Shown: positions 25,628 through 33,647, counted from the stretch's first letter. The stretch is 42,221 nucleotides of DNA from Pseudomonas sp. MWU13-2100 (GCF_023242365.1 NZ_JALLIX010000053.1:1-42221); one strand, 5' to 3'. Numbers and translations are program-made. Notes: generated by a model not told the origin, from the letters alone.

Positions 25628-26414
25628 GGTGTCGCTCCTCGGTTTGCGTCGCGGCAAGGCTGAAGGCGCCGTCGGCGGCCTGGTGGGAGAAGATCGGGGT
25701 GCGTTTGAAAAACAGGCGCAGGGCTTGCCAGTAGATCGCCAGGCAGGTCTTGGCGGTCATCCAGGGAAAACGCCGCAGGTAGCGGTGCAGGCTGGCGCGA
25801 TCGAGGACTTCGCGTTGCAGGCTGAGGGTTGCGTCGAAGACCTTGAGGTCGCCCTGCCAGTCGGCCATGTGCACGCCGAGTCGTTCGGCGGGCGGGCTGA
25901 AACTCATGCGGTATTCCAGGTCCCGGGGCAGGAACGGCGAGACATGGAACGCCTTGGCCACGCTGACGTGCTGGTGGCCGCTGCCTTCGGCGGGCAGCAC
26001 ATAGTGGTAGTGCTCGCCCCAGGGGGTGTTGGTGACCTCGCAGAGAATGGCCAGCAGTTGCCCGTCGATGTCATGGCAGTAGAAGAAACTCACCGGGTTG
26101 AACGCCAGGCCCCAGCTGCGCGCCTGGGTCAGCAAGCGGATCGGGCCTTGCGGGGTTTGCCCGAGGGCCTCGCCGACCTGTTGGCGGACCGCATCGATCA
26201 GGCGCACGCCCTGGCGCGTAAAGCGGCGCAGGTAATCGGTTTCGCGAAAGGCGAAGGGCGCCAGGCGCTGGCTGCCGGCCAGTGGCGACAGTCCGAGTAC
26301 CGCGTCCTGTTCGTCGAGGTCCAGGTACAGCAGGCCGATCCGGTAACGGAATGCATGGGCGCGTGGCGAAAAGCGCCGGTGGCTGATCCAGCCGCTGTAC
26401 AGGGCGCTGTTCAC
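25602..26414 (-). CDS. DUF1365 family protein
   Basis: This 270-residue protein of unknown biochemical role has family features including SGWISHRRFSPRAHAFRYRIGLLYLDL at the N-terminus, NPVSFFYCHD in the middle and MTAKTCLAIYWQALRLFFKRTP near the C-terminus. The start is GTG, overlapping the stop of the FAD oxidoreductase gene by four bases (GTGA), so translation is coupled. DUF1365 genes almost always lie between such an FAD oxidoreductase and a CFA-like methyltransferase. Involvement in the same acyl-chain modification is therefore a reasonable inference from context. Confidence 0.9.
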   Translation of the reverse strand: MNSALYSGWISHRRFSPRAHAFRYRIGLLYLDLDEQDAVLGLSPLAGSQRLAPFAFRETDYLRRFTRQGVRLIDAVRQQVGEALGQTPQGPIRLLTQARSWGLAFNPVSFFYCHDIDGQLLAILCEVTNTPWGEHYHYVLPAEGSGHQHVSVAKAFHVSPFLPRDLEYRMSFSPPAERLGVHMADWQGDLKVFDATLSLQREVLDRASLHRYLRRFPWMTAKTCLAIYWQALRLFFKRTPIFSHQAADGAFSLAATQTEERHHEQRHEKF

Positions 26415-27658
26415 AGGGACTCACCAAAGGCCGCGCTGACCCGCAGGGCGCTGGTCACACCGTCTTCGTGGAAACCGTTGGCCCAATAAGCGCCGCAATA
26501 GTAGGTATGTTGATTGCCATATAACTCTTCCCAACGATTTTGCGCGGCGACGGCCGTCAGGCTGTACTGCGGGTGGGCATAGGTGTAGCGGGCGAGGATC
26601 TTCAGCGGATCGATCTGCGCGCCCTGGTTGAGGCTGACACAGAAGGTGGTGTCGCTCTCGATACCCTGCAGGATGTTCATGTTGTAGGTGACGGCGGCCA
26701 GGCGCTGGCCTTCGTCACCGAGGCGATAGTTCCAACTGGCCCAGGCCAGCCGGCGATCCGGCAGCAGGCGGCTGTCGGTATGCAGCACCACCTCGTTTTC
26801 CGCGTAGGGCAGGGCGCCGAGGATCTGCCGTTCGGCCTCGCTGGGGGCGGCGAGCAGGCGTAGTGCCTGGTCACTGTGGCAAGCGAAGATCACCTTGTCG
26901 AAGCGCTCGCTGCCGGCGGCACTGTGGATTGTGACACCACGTTCATCGCGTTCGACCCGGCTCACCGGGCACTTGAGACGGATGTGCTGGCGAAATCCGG
27001 CGACCAGTGGCTCGATGTACTGGCGCGAACCGCCGTCGATCACCCGCCATTGCGGGCGATTGCTCACCGACAACAGGCCATGGTTCTTGAAGAAGCGTAC
27101 GAACAACTGCAGCGGGAAACCGAGCATATCGGCCAGCGACATTGACCAGATCGCCGCGCCCATGGGCACGATGTAGTGCTGGATAAAGCGCTGGCCGTAG
27201 CCGCCGCGGTGCAGGTAATCGCCGAGGGTGGTGTGGCTGGCGATGCGTTGCTGTTCGAGGTCGTCGAGGGCTTGGCGATTGAAACGCAGGATGTCGCGCA
27301 GCATGCCCCAGAACCCTGGCGACCAAAGATTACGCCGCTGGGCGAACAGGCTGTTGAGGTTGTTGCCGTTGTATTCCAGGTTCGTGGCCGGGTCGCGTAC
27401 CGAGAAACTCATTTCGGTGGCTTTGTAGCTCACGCCCAGAGTATTCAGCAGGCGGATGAAGTTCGGGTAGGTCCAGTCGTTGAACACGATGAATCCAGTG
27501 TCCACGGCATGGCGCCGGCCATTGACCGTCACATCCACGGTATGGGTGTGGCCGCCAATCCAGTCGGCGGCTTCGAACAGGCTGATCTGGTGCCGGCGAC
27601 TCAGCAGATAGCCGCAGGTCAGCCCCGAGATGCCGCTGCCGATCAGGGCGATTTTCAT
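26411..27658 (-). CDS. FAD-dependent amine-oxidase-like oxidoreductase
   Basis: This encodes 415 residues with an N-terminal dinucleotide-binding fold (ALIGSGISGLTCGYLLSRRHQISLFEA, residues 4-30) and GGHTHTVDV just after it. It belongs to the amine oxidase/phytoene-desaturase-like flavoproteins. The C-terminal region (NRWEELYGNQHTYYCGAYWANGFHEDGVTSALRVS) closes the FAD site. Substrate is unknown. The constant partnership with DUF1365 and a CFA-like methyltransferase points to a lipid acyl chain. It overlaps the SDR gene by four bases (ATGA) and the DUF1365 gene by four (GTGA). Confidence 0.9.
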   Translation of the reverse strand: MKIALIGSGISGLTCGYLLSRRHQISLFEAADWIGGHTHTVDVTVNGRRHAVDTGFIVFNDWTYPNFIRLLNTLGVSYKATEMSFSVRDPATNLEYNGNNLNSLFAQRRNLWSPGFWGMLRDILRFNRQALDDLEQQRIASHTTLGDYLHRGGYGQRFIQHYIVPMGAAIWSMSLADMLGFPLQLFVRFFKNHGLLSVSNRPQWRVIDGGSRQYIEPLVAGFRQHIRLKCPVSRVERDERGVTIHSAAGSERFDKVIFACHSDQALRLLAAPSEAERQILGALPYAENEVVLHTDSRLLPDRRLAWASWNYRLGDEGQRLAAVTYNMNILQGIESDTTFCVSLNQGAQIDPLKILARYTYAHPQYSLTAVAAQNRWEELYGNQHTYYCGAYWANGFHEDGVTSALRVSAAFGESL

Positions 27659-28437
27659 GGTTTGCCCTTGTTGTGGTCGGAGCCGCGGGCCATGCGTTTG
27701 CCGATGGCCAGTTGCAGCCGTTTGGACAAGCGCGAGAGGGGCCAGAGCCCGGCCATGAACAGCGCTGGAAAGGCAATTTCCAGGGGCCGTTGCTTGAGCT
27801 TTTCGCAGATGTAGTTGGCGGCTTTTTCGGCCGACCAGCTCAGCGGCATGGGAAAGTCGTTTTTCTGGGTCAGCGGGGTGTCGACAAAACCGGGGCTGAC
27901 CACGGTGACGGTGATCCCTTCATGCGCCAGGTCGATGCGCAGGGATTCGAACAGGTAGCGCATCCCGGCCTTTGACGCGCCGTAGGCTTCGGCCCGGGGC
28001 AGCGGCAGGAAGGTGACTGAACTGGCGATACCCACCAGATGCGGTTGCTGGCCGGCACGCAGCAGCGGCAAGGCGGCCTCGATGCAATAACTGCTGGCCA
28101 GCAGGTTGGTGCGTACCACCCGCTCGATGATCGAGGCATCGAAGGCCTGGGCGTCGACATATTCACAGGTGCCGGCGTTGAGAATCACTGTATCCAGGGC
28201 GCCCCAGGCCCGGGTGATGCATTCGCCGATTTCGCGGACCTGCTGGCTGTCGGTCAGGTCGCCGGGTACCAACAGCAGTTGCCCGGGATAGCGTTCATCC
28301 AGGGCTTGCAGCGGCTCGATACTTCGGGCACTGACAGCCAGGTGCGCACCGGCCTTGAGCAGGACTTCGGCGATGGCCGCGCCGATGCCGCTGCTGGCCC
28401 CCGTGAGCCAGATGCGTCGTGGAGGTGTAATGCTCAT
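27655..28437 (-). CDS. Short-chain dehydrogenase/reductase
   Basis: This classical SDR has 260 residues. TGASSGIGAAIAEVL (about residues 13-27) binds NAD(P), followed by NAG near residue 88. The catalytic Ser lies in SSVTF and the YxxxK motif appears as YGASK (about residue 150). The C-terminus has a hydrophobic and basic stretch (FPALFMAGLWPLSRLSKRLQLAIGKRM) that may associate with membrane. It is joined by ATGA overlaps to the NTF2-like gene upstream and the FAD gene downstream. The substrate is unknown; context suggests lipid metabolism in the photolyase operon. Confidence 0.9.
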   Translation of the reverse strand: MSITPPRRIWLTGASSGIGAAIAEVLLKAGAHLAVSARSIEPLQALDERYPGQLLLVPGDLTDSQQVREIGECITRAWGALDTVILNAGTCEYVDAQAFDASIIERVVRTNLLASSYCIEAALPLLRAGQQPHLVGIASSVTFLPLPRAEAYGASKAGMRYLFESLRIDLAHEGITVTVVSPGFVDTPLTQKNDFPMPLSWSAEKAANYICEKLKQRPLEIAFPALFMAGLWPLSRLSKRLQLAIGKRMARGSDHNKGKP

Positions 28438-28856
28438 CCCAGTCTCCTTTTCAACCAGGCCGTTGCCTGGCCCAGTAGCGGCACATGGTCATACAGCAAG
28501 GCCCCGGCATCGAAGTAATCGCGATGCCGATAGACTTTGTCGAACCACAACAGATGCGAACAACCGTCGACGTGAATAGGCCGTCCCCTGGCCAGTCTGG
28601 GATGACGATAGCTCATGTGCCAGCGCAGATAACCTTCGCCTTCACGGACGTGATCGAGGCCGTGAATGTCGTATTGCAGCTCGCTGATCGAGGCGTACAG
28701 CTGTGCGAAATAACGCTGCAGCTGCGCCAGGCCGCTGATCTCGTGGAGAGGATCGGTGAACAGCACTTCGTCGCTGTAGAGTTCGCCGAGGCGCGGCAGA
28801 TTGTCCTTGTCCAGCAGGACGAATTGCCGGGCGAAATGGTCGAGGAACTCACTCAT
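28434..28856 (-). CDS. NTF2-like/SnoaL-fold protein
   Basis: This small protein of 140 residues has the cone-shaped NTF2-like fold pattern: an N-terminal helix (FLDHFARQFVLLDKDNLPRLGELYSDEVLFTDPLHE), then strands containing HMSYRHPRLARGRPIHVDGCSHLLW. Members serve as small enzymes or ligand-binding subunits; no activity can be assigned. I chose the ATG at 28856 because GGGAGG precedes it by five to six bases; a GTG two codons upstream is possible. It overlaps phrB by eight bases and the SDR gene by four. Confidence 0.85.
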   Translation of the reverse strand: MSEFLDHFARQFVLLDKDNLPRLGELYSDEVLFTDPLHEISGLAQLQRYFAQLYASISELQYDIHGLDHVREGEGYLRWHMSYRHPRLARGRPIHVDGCSHLLWFDKVYRHRDYFDAGALLYDHVPLLGQATAWLKRRLG

Positions 28857-30294
28857 GGGCACCTCCCGCCTCCCGCCGTTGTGGCAGGTTCCTGAAGGCG
28901 GCGAGGGCGCGGTCGCGGCTGCGGCCCAGGTCGACCATGGGCTGTGGATAACTTGCCAGGCCGAACAGGCCGCCGAGTGCCGCCGGGTTGTGCACAGCCT
29001 TGTTGTCCAGGCCGGCCAACTCCGGTAGCCAGTGTTTGATGAACAGCCCTTCGCGATCGAATTTTTCCGATTGGCTCAGCGGGTTGAAAATCCGGAAGTA
29101 GGGCGCTGCGTCGGTGCCGGTGGACGCGCTCCATTGCCAGCCGCCGTTGTTGGCCGCCAGGTCGCCGTCGATCAGGTGGCGCATGAAGAAACGTTCGCCT
29201 TCGCGCCAGTCGATCAGCAGGTTCTTGGTCAGGAACATCGCCACCACCATGCGCAGGCGGTTGTGCATCCAGCCGGTTTCGAGCAGTTGGCGCATGGCCG
29301 CGTCGATGATCGGCAGGCCGGTGCGTGCCTCCTGCCAGGCCGCCAGTTCTTCCGGCACCTGGCGCCAGGCCAGGGCTTCGGTTTCCGGGCGGAAGGCGCG
29401 CTGCTTCGAGACCCGTGGATAGCCCACCAGGATATGTTTGTAGAACTCGCGCCAGAGCAGTTCGTTGATCCAGGTGACGGCGCCGATGCTGCCGCTTTCG
29501 AACTCGCCCTGGTTGCTCTGCAGCGCCGCGTGCAGGCACTGGCGCGGCGAGATCACCCCGGCGGCGAGGTAGGCGGACAGTTGGCTGGTGCCGGGCTTGG
29601 CCGGGAAATCCCGCTCGCTCTGGTAATAGTCGATCTGCTGTTCGGCGAAGATTGTCAGGCGCCGCCGGGCTTCGTCCTCGCCGGCGGGCCAGAGGTCGCG
29701 CAGGGCTTGGCCGGGGGGCGCGAACCCTGCGATTTCGGCGGGCACCGGATCGGCTTCGAACGCCAGCGCCGTCTGGGCCTTGGGGGGGGCGATCAGGCGT
29801 GGCAGAGCGCCGTGCAGGCGGCTGTAGCAGACCTTGCGGAACTGGCTGAAAACCTGGAAGTAGGTGCCGGTGCGGGTCAATACGCTACCGGGCTTGAAGA
29901 GCAGTTGATCCAGGTGGCTATGGAAACCGATGCCCTGCATTTCGAGTGCGCGGGCCACCGCCTGATCGCGGCGGCTTTCGTGAACGCCATACTCTTCGTT
30001 GACGTGCACGGCATCGATCTTCAGCGACTGGCACAGGCTGCCCAGCACCTCGGGCACCTGGTCCCAGGTGTGGGCATGACGAATCAGCAGCGGGATATTC
30101 AGGGCCGCCAGGGCCTTGCTCAGGACCTGCAGGTTGCGCAGCCAGAAATCGACCTTGCATGGGGCATCGTCGTGCAGCCGCCATTGCCCGGGCGTCACCA
30201 GGTAAACGGCGACCGTCGGCCCTTGCCCGGCGGCTGCGGCCAGTGCGGTATTGTCATGCAGGCGCAGATCGGTGCGCAGCCAGAGCAGTTGCAT
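28849..30294 (-). CDS. phrB: Deoxyribodipyrimidine (CPD) photolyase
   Basis: The enzyme repairs UV-induced cyclobutane pyrimidine dimers using blue light and FAD. The 481-residue product has an N-terminal alpha/beta antenna domain (MQLLWLRTDLRLHDNTALAAA). A C-terminal FAD-binding helical domain follows, with GTSQLSAYLAAG, WINELLWREFYKHIL, TGLPIIDAAMRQL, MHNRLRMVVAMFL and NNGGWQWSASTGTDAAPYFRIFNP. I chose the ATG at 30294 because AAGGA sits six bases upstream and the family starts MxLxWLR; two upstream in-frame ATGs exist. It lies 29 bp after the MerR gene, within the light-linked operon. Confidence 0.96.
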   Translation of the reverse strand: MQLLWLRTDLRLHDNTALAAAAGQGPTVAVYLVTPGQWRLHDDAPCKVDFWLRNLQVLSKALAALNIPLLIRHAHTWDQVPEVLGSLCQSLKIDAVHVNEEYGVHESRRDQAVARALEMQGIGFHSHLDQLLFKPGSVLTRTGTYFQVFSQFRKVCYSRLHGALPRLIAPPKAQTALAFEADPVPAEIAGFAPPGQALRDLWPAGEDEARRRLTIFAEQQIDYYQSERDFPAKPGTSQLSAYLAAGVISPRQCLHAALQSNQGEFESGSIGAVTWINELLWREFYKHILVGYPRVSKQRAFRPETEALAWRQVPEELAAWQEARTGLPIIDAAMRQLLETGWMHNRLRMVVAMFLTKNLLIDWREGERFFMRHLIDGDLAANNGGWQWSASTGTDAAPYFRIFNPLSQSEKFDREGLFIKHWLPELAGLDNKAVHNPAALGGLFGLASYPQPMVDLGRSRDRALAAFRNLPQRREAGGAHE

Positions 30295-30323
30295 AGCCAT
30301 TCCTTGTGTCATGGGCGAGGGCG

Positions 30324-31259
30324 TTAGATCAGTCCGAGCCGGGTCAGGCTCTGGTAGGCGGACACCGGGTCTTCGGCCAGGGTCATGTCAGCGCTCTCCT
30401 GGGTACTTACGGACAACTCGGCGAAATGGATGCATACCGTCGGTCCGGCAATCAGCACTGGGCAATGGATACCGCCCAGCAGCCTGGGCAGGGCCGCCAG
30501 GTTCATGGCCTTGCTCGAATACAGCAGCACCGCGCGGCTTTTCAGGTGCTCGGTGGCCAGGGCCAGTTCGTTGGGCGGCAAGGGCCAGTCGAAGACTTCC
30601 ACCGGGCAGTCGGCGCTGCTCACCAGCCAGGCGGTCAGCCACAGGTGCGGCTCCATTGCCAGGTCGGAATGGTTGACCAGCAGGACCGGCGCACCCTTGA
30701 GTTGCCGGTTGTTGTGATAGACCCGCGCCCCCAGCTTGCTGCGCAGCCAGGTGTAGAAGAATGTCCGCTCCATCTGCCCGCCGAACTGGCCCCGCCAGCG
30801 TTGCTCGAGGTCCGCCAGCAGCGGCAGCAGCAACTGCTCGCACAAGGTTCGCGGTGGGTACAGCGACATGGCCTGGTTGAAACGGTCGTCGACCTGGCGC
30901 TCGGCCAATTGGCTGATGGCCTGGACCAGGTCCTGGCGCAGGGCCTGCCAATCGTTGGTGGCCGGCTCGGCGGGGGGCGGGCCGCTGTCGAGCAGTTGCT
31001 TGATCTGGCTGACCGCGACGCCGCGATTGAGCCAAGTGACAATGGCCTGGATACGTTGCACGTGTTCGGCGCAAAACAGCCGATGGCCCTTGGGCGTACG
31101 GTGCGGCACCACCAGGCCATAGCGGCGTTCCCAGGCCCTCAGGGTCACGGCGTTGACGCCGGTTTGCCGGGCCACTTCGCGAATGGGCAGCCAGCCCTGT
31201 TCCAGTGCGCTGGCGTAATCGACGGGCGCTTCCAGAGAGTCGCTCATATCAGATGGCAT
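30324..31259 (-). CDS. MerR-family regulator, probable B12-independent LitR/PplR type
   Basis: This encodes 311 residues. The N-terminal winged-helix MerR DNA-binding domain (WLPIREVARQTGVNAVTLRAWERRYGL, 23-49) is followed by a helical region and a C-terminal Rossmann-like domain positioned as in cobalamin-binding CarH/LitR regulators. The B12 ligand motif (ExHxxG type) is absent; the equivalent stretch reads LLVNHSDLAMEP (193-204). This fits the class of LitR proteins that do not bind B12 and respond to light through a separate photoreceptor. The operators at 32237-32310 and 33572-33595 match the site I recall for P. putida PplR. The start could instead be the ATG at 31247, one base past the upstream stop codon. 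Confidence 0.88.
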   Translation of the reverse strand: MPSDMSDSLEAPVDYASALEQGWLPIREVARQTGVNAVTLRAWERRYGLVVPHRTPKGHRLFCAEHVQRIQAIVTWLNRGVAVSQIKQLLDSGPPPAEPATNDWQALRQDLVQAISQLAERQVDDRFNQAMSLYPPRTLCEQLLLPLLADLEQRWRGQFGGQMERTFFYTWLRSKLGARVYHNNRQLKGAPVLLVNHSDLAMEPHLWLTAWLVSSADCPVEVFDWPLPPNELALATEHLKSRAVLLYSSKAMNLAALPRLLGGIHCPVLIAGPTVCIHFAELSVSTQESADMTLAEDPVSAYQSLTRLGLI

Positions 31260-32214
31260 TTCGCAGGCTGAGGTTTTCCGGGTGCGGTTGCAGGTACACC
31301 TGGCGGGCGATATAGAGATCGGGGTGCTGGCGGAAGTGGTGCTTGAGCAGGGTCAATGGCACCACCAGTGGCACGATGCCCTGGTGGTACTGACCGATGA
31401 CCTGCAGCACTTCCTGTTTGTCTTCGGCGCTGATGGATTGCTTCAGGTAGCCGGTGAGGTGTTGCAGGACATTGGTGTGGGTGCGGCGGGTCGCGCATTT
31501 TTTCAGGGCGGCCATCAATTGGCTGAAATAGCGTGGCCCTACGGTTTCGGCATCGGTGTTGCCCATGCTGCCCAGCAACTTGCCGAGCGCCTTGTACTGC
31601 AACGGGTTGTGCGCCATCAGCAGGTATTTGTAGCCGGCGTGGAACTCGGTCAGGCCGCGTCGCGTGAGGCCGGCTTGGCGCAGGTCCTGCCAGGCCGCGT
31701 AGGCGAAGACCCGGGTCAGGAAGTTTTCCCGCAAGACCGCATCGTTCAGCCGGCCATCCTCTTCCACCGGCAAGTCGGGGTGTTGCGCGCAAAACGCCTG
31801 GGCGTAAATGCCGCGTCCGTCTTCGGCGGGCCTGCCGTCGTCCTGGTAGACCTTGACCCGCTCCAGCCCGCAGGACGGTGACTTCTGCATGAAGATATAG
31901 CCGCAGATATCCGTGAGTTCGCTGGCCATCCGCTCGCCATACTCGGCCAGCGGCTGGGTCACGTCGGTCTCGGCGTGGACACTGCCCACGGCCCGGGGTT
32001 GCTCTGGGTCACCCACCAGGCGAATCGGCTCGCGGGGAATGCCCAGGCCAATGGCCGCTTCCGGGCACAACGGAATGAAATCGAAGTATTCGTTGAGGGT
32101 GCGGCTGCACAGTCGCGATTCCTTGTGCCCGCCGTTGTAGCGCACCTCAAGGCCCATCAAGCAGGCGCTGATGGCGATTCTGGGCTTGCGCGGCAACTCA
32201 GTGGCGACGGGCAT
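31249..32214 (-). CDS. DUF523-DUF1722 two-domain protein (YbgA-like)
   Basis: This encodes 321 residues. The N-terminal DUF523 domain has ISACLMGLEVRYNGGHK, FIPLCPEAAIGLG and KSPSCGLERVKVY with conserved cysteines. The C-terminal DUF1722 domain is seen in LTEFHAGYKYLLMAHNPLQYKALGKLLGSM. DUF1722 corresponds to E. coli YbgA, encoded beside photolyase phr, so the link to phrB is old. The biochemical function is unknown; a photolyase accessory or thiouracil-desulfurase-type role has been proposed for DUF523 relatives (from memory). I chose the ATG at 32214 because CGAGG lies six bases upstream. It is the first gene of the eight-gene operon. Confidence 0.9.
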   Translation of the reverse strand: MPVATELPRKPRIAISACLMGLEVRYNGGHKESRLCSRTLNEYFDFIPLCPEAAIGLGIPREPIRLVGDPEQPRAVGSVHAETDVTQPLAEYGERMASELTDICGYIFMQKSPSCGLERVKVYQDDGRPAEDGRGIYAQAFCAQHPDLPVEEDGRLNDAVLRENFLTRVFAYAAWQDLRQAGLTRRGLTEFHAGYKYLLMAHNPLQYKALGKLLGSMGNTDAETVGPRYFSQLMAALKKCATRRTHTNVLQHLTGYLKQSISAEDKQEVLQVIGQYHQGIVPLVVPLTLLKHHFRQHPDLYIARQVYLQPHPENLSLRNAI

Positions 32215-32236
32215 GGAAGACCTCGAGAGAAATACT

Positions 32237-32260
32237 TGTACAGGCAATTGTGCTTGTACA
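32237..32260. promoter_or_regulatory. LitR/PplR-type operator O2 (TGTACA-N12-TGTACA)
   Basis: Two perfect TGTACA half-sites (32237-32242 and 32255-32260) are separated by exactly 12 bases. On the minus strand this operator lies just downstream of the predicted transcription start, where a bound repressor would block RNA polymerase. It matches the consensus T(G/A)TACA-N12-TGTACA that I recall for P. putida PplR proteins. Confidence 0.75.
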
Positions 32261-32270
32261 ACTAAATGCC

Positions 32271-32298
32271 ATCATAGGTCCTATCTTGTACAAGTCAA
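32271..32298 (-). promoter_or_regulatory. Sigma70 promoter of the DUF523-merR-phrB operon
   Basis: On the minus strand the -35 box TTGACT (32298-32293) and -10 box TATGAT (32276-32271) are 16 bp apart, both close to consensus. The -35 box lies inside operator O1 and the start point should fall just before operator O2. The arrangement suggests repression by the MerR protein encoded second in the operon. Confidence 0.7.
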
Positions 32299-32310
32299 AT
32301 TATTTGTACA
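32287..32310. promoter_or_regulatory. LitR/PplR-type operator O1 (TGTACA-N12-TGTACA)
   Basis: Two perfect TGTACA half-sites (32287-32292 and 32305-32310) are spaced by exactly 12 bases. The -35 box TTGACT (minus strand) forms the end of the 12-base spacer, so binding here would compete directly with RNA polymerase. Confidence 0.75.
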
Positions 32311-32324
32311 GGATTTTCGGGGGC

Positions 32325-32540
32325 TTATTGCCAGCCCATTCTCCAGGTATCGGTATCTTTCAGGTGGGCCCAGCTGATGCGTTGGTTGCGTTGACTCATC
32401 ACCGCTTGCAGCTCGACTTCGAACACGCGGTCTTGTTCATCGCGAAACAGTTCGGTCACCAGGAAATGTTTCTCCCGGTTCAGGGGGCGGGCTGCCGTCC
32501 ATTTCGACAGCAGCAGCTTGTTCGGGTTGATGCGGTTCAA
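32325..32540 (-). CDS. TIGR02450-family small Trp-containing protein
   Basis: This 71-residue protein begins LNRINPNKLLLSKWTA and contains EKHFLVTELFRDEQ, the recognisable core of the TIGR02450 family (about 70 residues), whose function is unknown. The start is TTG at 32540, overlapping the stop of the upstream FAD gene as TTGA. GGAG lies eight bases upstream, and the family homology begins at this codon. An upstream extension in the same frame is a shadow of the FAD gene. It is co-transcribed with that gene and ends just before the operator region of the phrB operon. Confidence 0.85.
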   Translation of the reverse strand: MNRINPNKLLLSKWTAARPLNREKHFLVTELFRDEQDRVFEVELQAVMSQRNQRISWAHLKDTDTWRMGWQ

Positions 32541-33523
32541 CCCAGGTGCTCCATCAGTCTCCGGGCCGCTTCCTGGCCGCTGAGCCAGGCGCCTTCGACG
32601 CGTCCGGAGAGGCACCAGTCGCCACACACGTAGAGGCCCAGGTCGGCATCGGCCAGCGCCCCCCATTCCCGTGCGCCGGCCGGTCGGGCATAGAGCCAGC
32701 GGTGGGCGAGGGTGAAGACCGGGGCCGGCATGCTGGCGTGCAGCAACTCGGCAAAGGCACCGTGCAACTGCTCGATCACGGCTTCCTTGGACAGGTCCAG
32801 GTGCTGCTTGCTCCAGGTGCTGGTGGCGTGCAGAACCCAGGTATCAAGGTGGCTGTCGCGCGCCGGCTTGCTGCGGTTGCGGGCCAGCCAGTCGAGCGGG
32901 CTGTCCTGCACGAAGCAGCCTTCCATCGGTGTGTCCAGCGGCGTGTCGAAGGCCAGGGCGATGGCCCAGGTCGGCTCCATCTGCACCCCGGCGGCGGCCC
33001 CGGCGAGTTTCGGCGCGGAGGCCAGCAGGGCGGTGGCCTGGGGCGCGGGCGTGGCGATGATGACCTGGCTGAACGGGCCGTGGGTGTAGCCTTCGGCATC
33101 CTGCAGGTGCCAATGCTGTTCGCCGTGGAACACCTCGGTGATCCGGCAACTGAAATGCGCCTGGAGTTTACCGAGCAAGCCACGGGTAATCGCGCTCATG
33201 CGTGGCGTGCCGACCCAGCGGGTCTGCTCGTCCGGCGACAGGCTCAATTGGCCGTTCTGGAAGTTGTAGAGCTGCGGGTCCCATTCGGCGACCCAGCCTT
33301 CAGCCTGCCAGCGCTGGACTTCCTTGACGAAGCGGCGGTCGCGGGCGGTGAAGTACTGCGCGCCCAGGTCCAGCGCACCGGCATCGCTGCGTTTGCTGGA
33401 CATGCGCCCGCCGCTGCCACGGCTCTTGTCGAAAATTTCGATGCAATGCCCGGCATCGTGCAATGCCCGGGCGGCCGAGAGTCCGGCGATGCCGGCACCG
33501 ATTATTGCGATGGGTACAGTCAT
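32537..33523 (-). CDS. Renalase-like NAD/FAD-dependent oxidoreductase
   Basis: This encodes 328 residues. The N-terminal FAD fold IAIIGAGIAGLSAARALHDAGHCIEIFDKSRG (5-36) is followed by GGRMSSKR and LGAQYFTARD, as in bacterial renalase-like proteins. The C-terminal FAD-contact segment is LGLYVCGDWCLSGRVEGAWLSG. Bacterial renalases oxidise off-pathway dihydro-NAD isomers; whether this one does is not shown. GAGG precedes the ATG by seven bases. The gene overlaps the TIGR02450 gene by four bases and has its own LitR-type operator 49 bp upstream. Confidence 0.88.
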   Translation of the reverse strand: MTVPIAIIGAGIAGLSAARALHDAGHCIEIFDKSRGSGGRMSSKRSDAGALDLGAQYFTARDRRFVKEVQRWQAEGWVAEWDPQLYNFQNGQLSLSPDEQTRWVGTPRMSAITRGLLGKLQAHFSCRITEVFHGEQHWHLQDAEGYTHGPFSQVIIATPAPQATALLASAPKLAGAAAGVQMEPTWAIALAFDTPLDTPMEGCFVQDSPLDWLARNRSKPARDSHLDTWVLHATSTWSKQHLDLSKEAVIEQLHGAFAELLHASMPAPVFTLAHRWLYARPAGAREWGALADADLGLYVCGDWCLSGRVEGAWLSGQEAARRLMEHLG

Positions 33524-33571
33524 GGGTGGGCCTCGTTACCTGTAAGCACAGACTACGCCGTCAGCAAAACC

Positions 33572-33595
33572 TGTACAATCTTGTTTTTTGGTATA
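33572..33595. promoter_or_regulatory. LitR/PplR-type operator upstream of the renalase-like gene
   Basis: On the minus strand TATACC (33595-33590) and TGTACA (33577-33572) are separated by exactly 12 bases, with one mismatch to T(G/A)TACA-N12-TGTACA. A possible promoter uses TTGTAC as -35 and TAGTCT as -10, 17 bp apart. This would place the renalase-like/TIGR02450 unit, and perhaps the divergent TIGR01777-hemH unit, in the same regulon. Confidence 0.6.
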
Positions 33596-33647
33596 AGTTG
33601 CGACCTGCCTGTCGGTTCACTCTGTCCTATTGTTAAAACATATTTCG

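Noticed and set aside
26396..26401. Single TGTACA sites inside coding regions (for example in the DUF1365 gene, hpt, the AEC gene and ychF)
   Set aside because: They lack a partner half-site at 12 bp and are inside genes, so they are not counted as operators.
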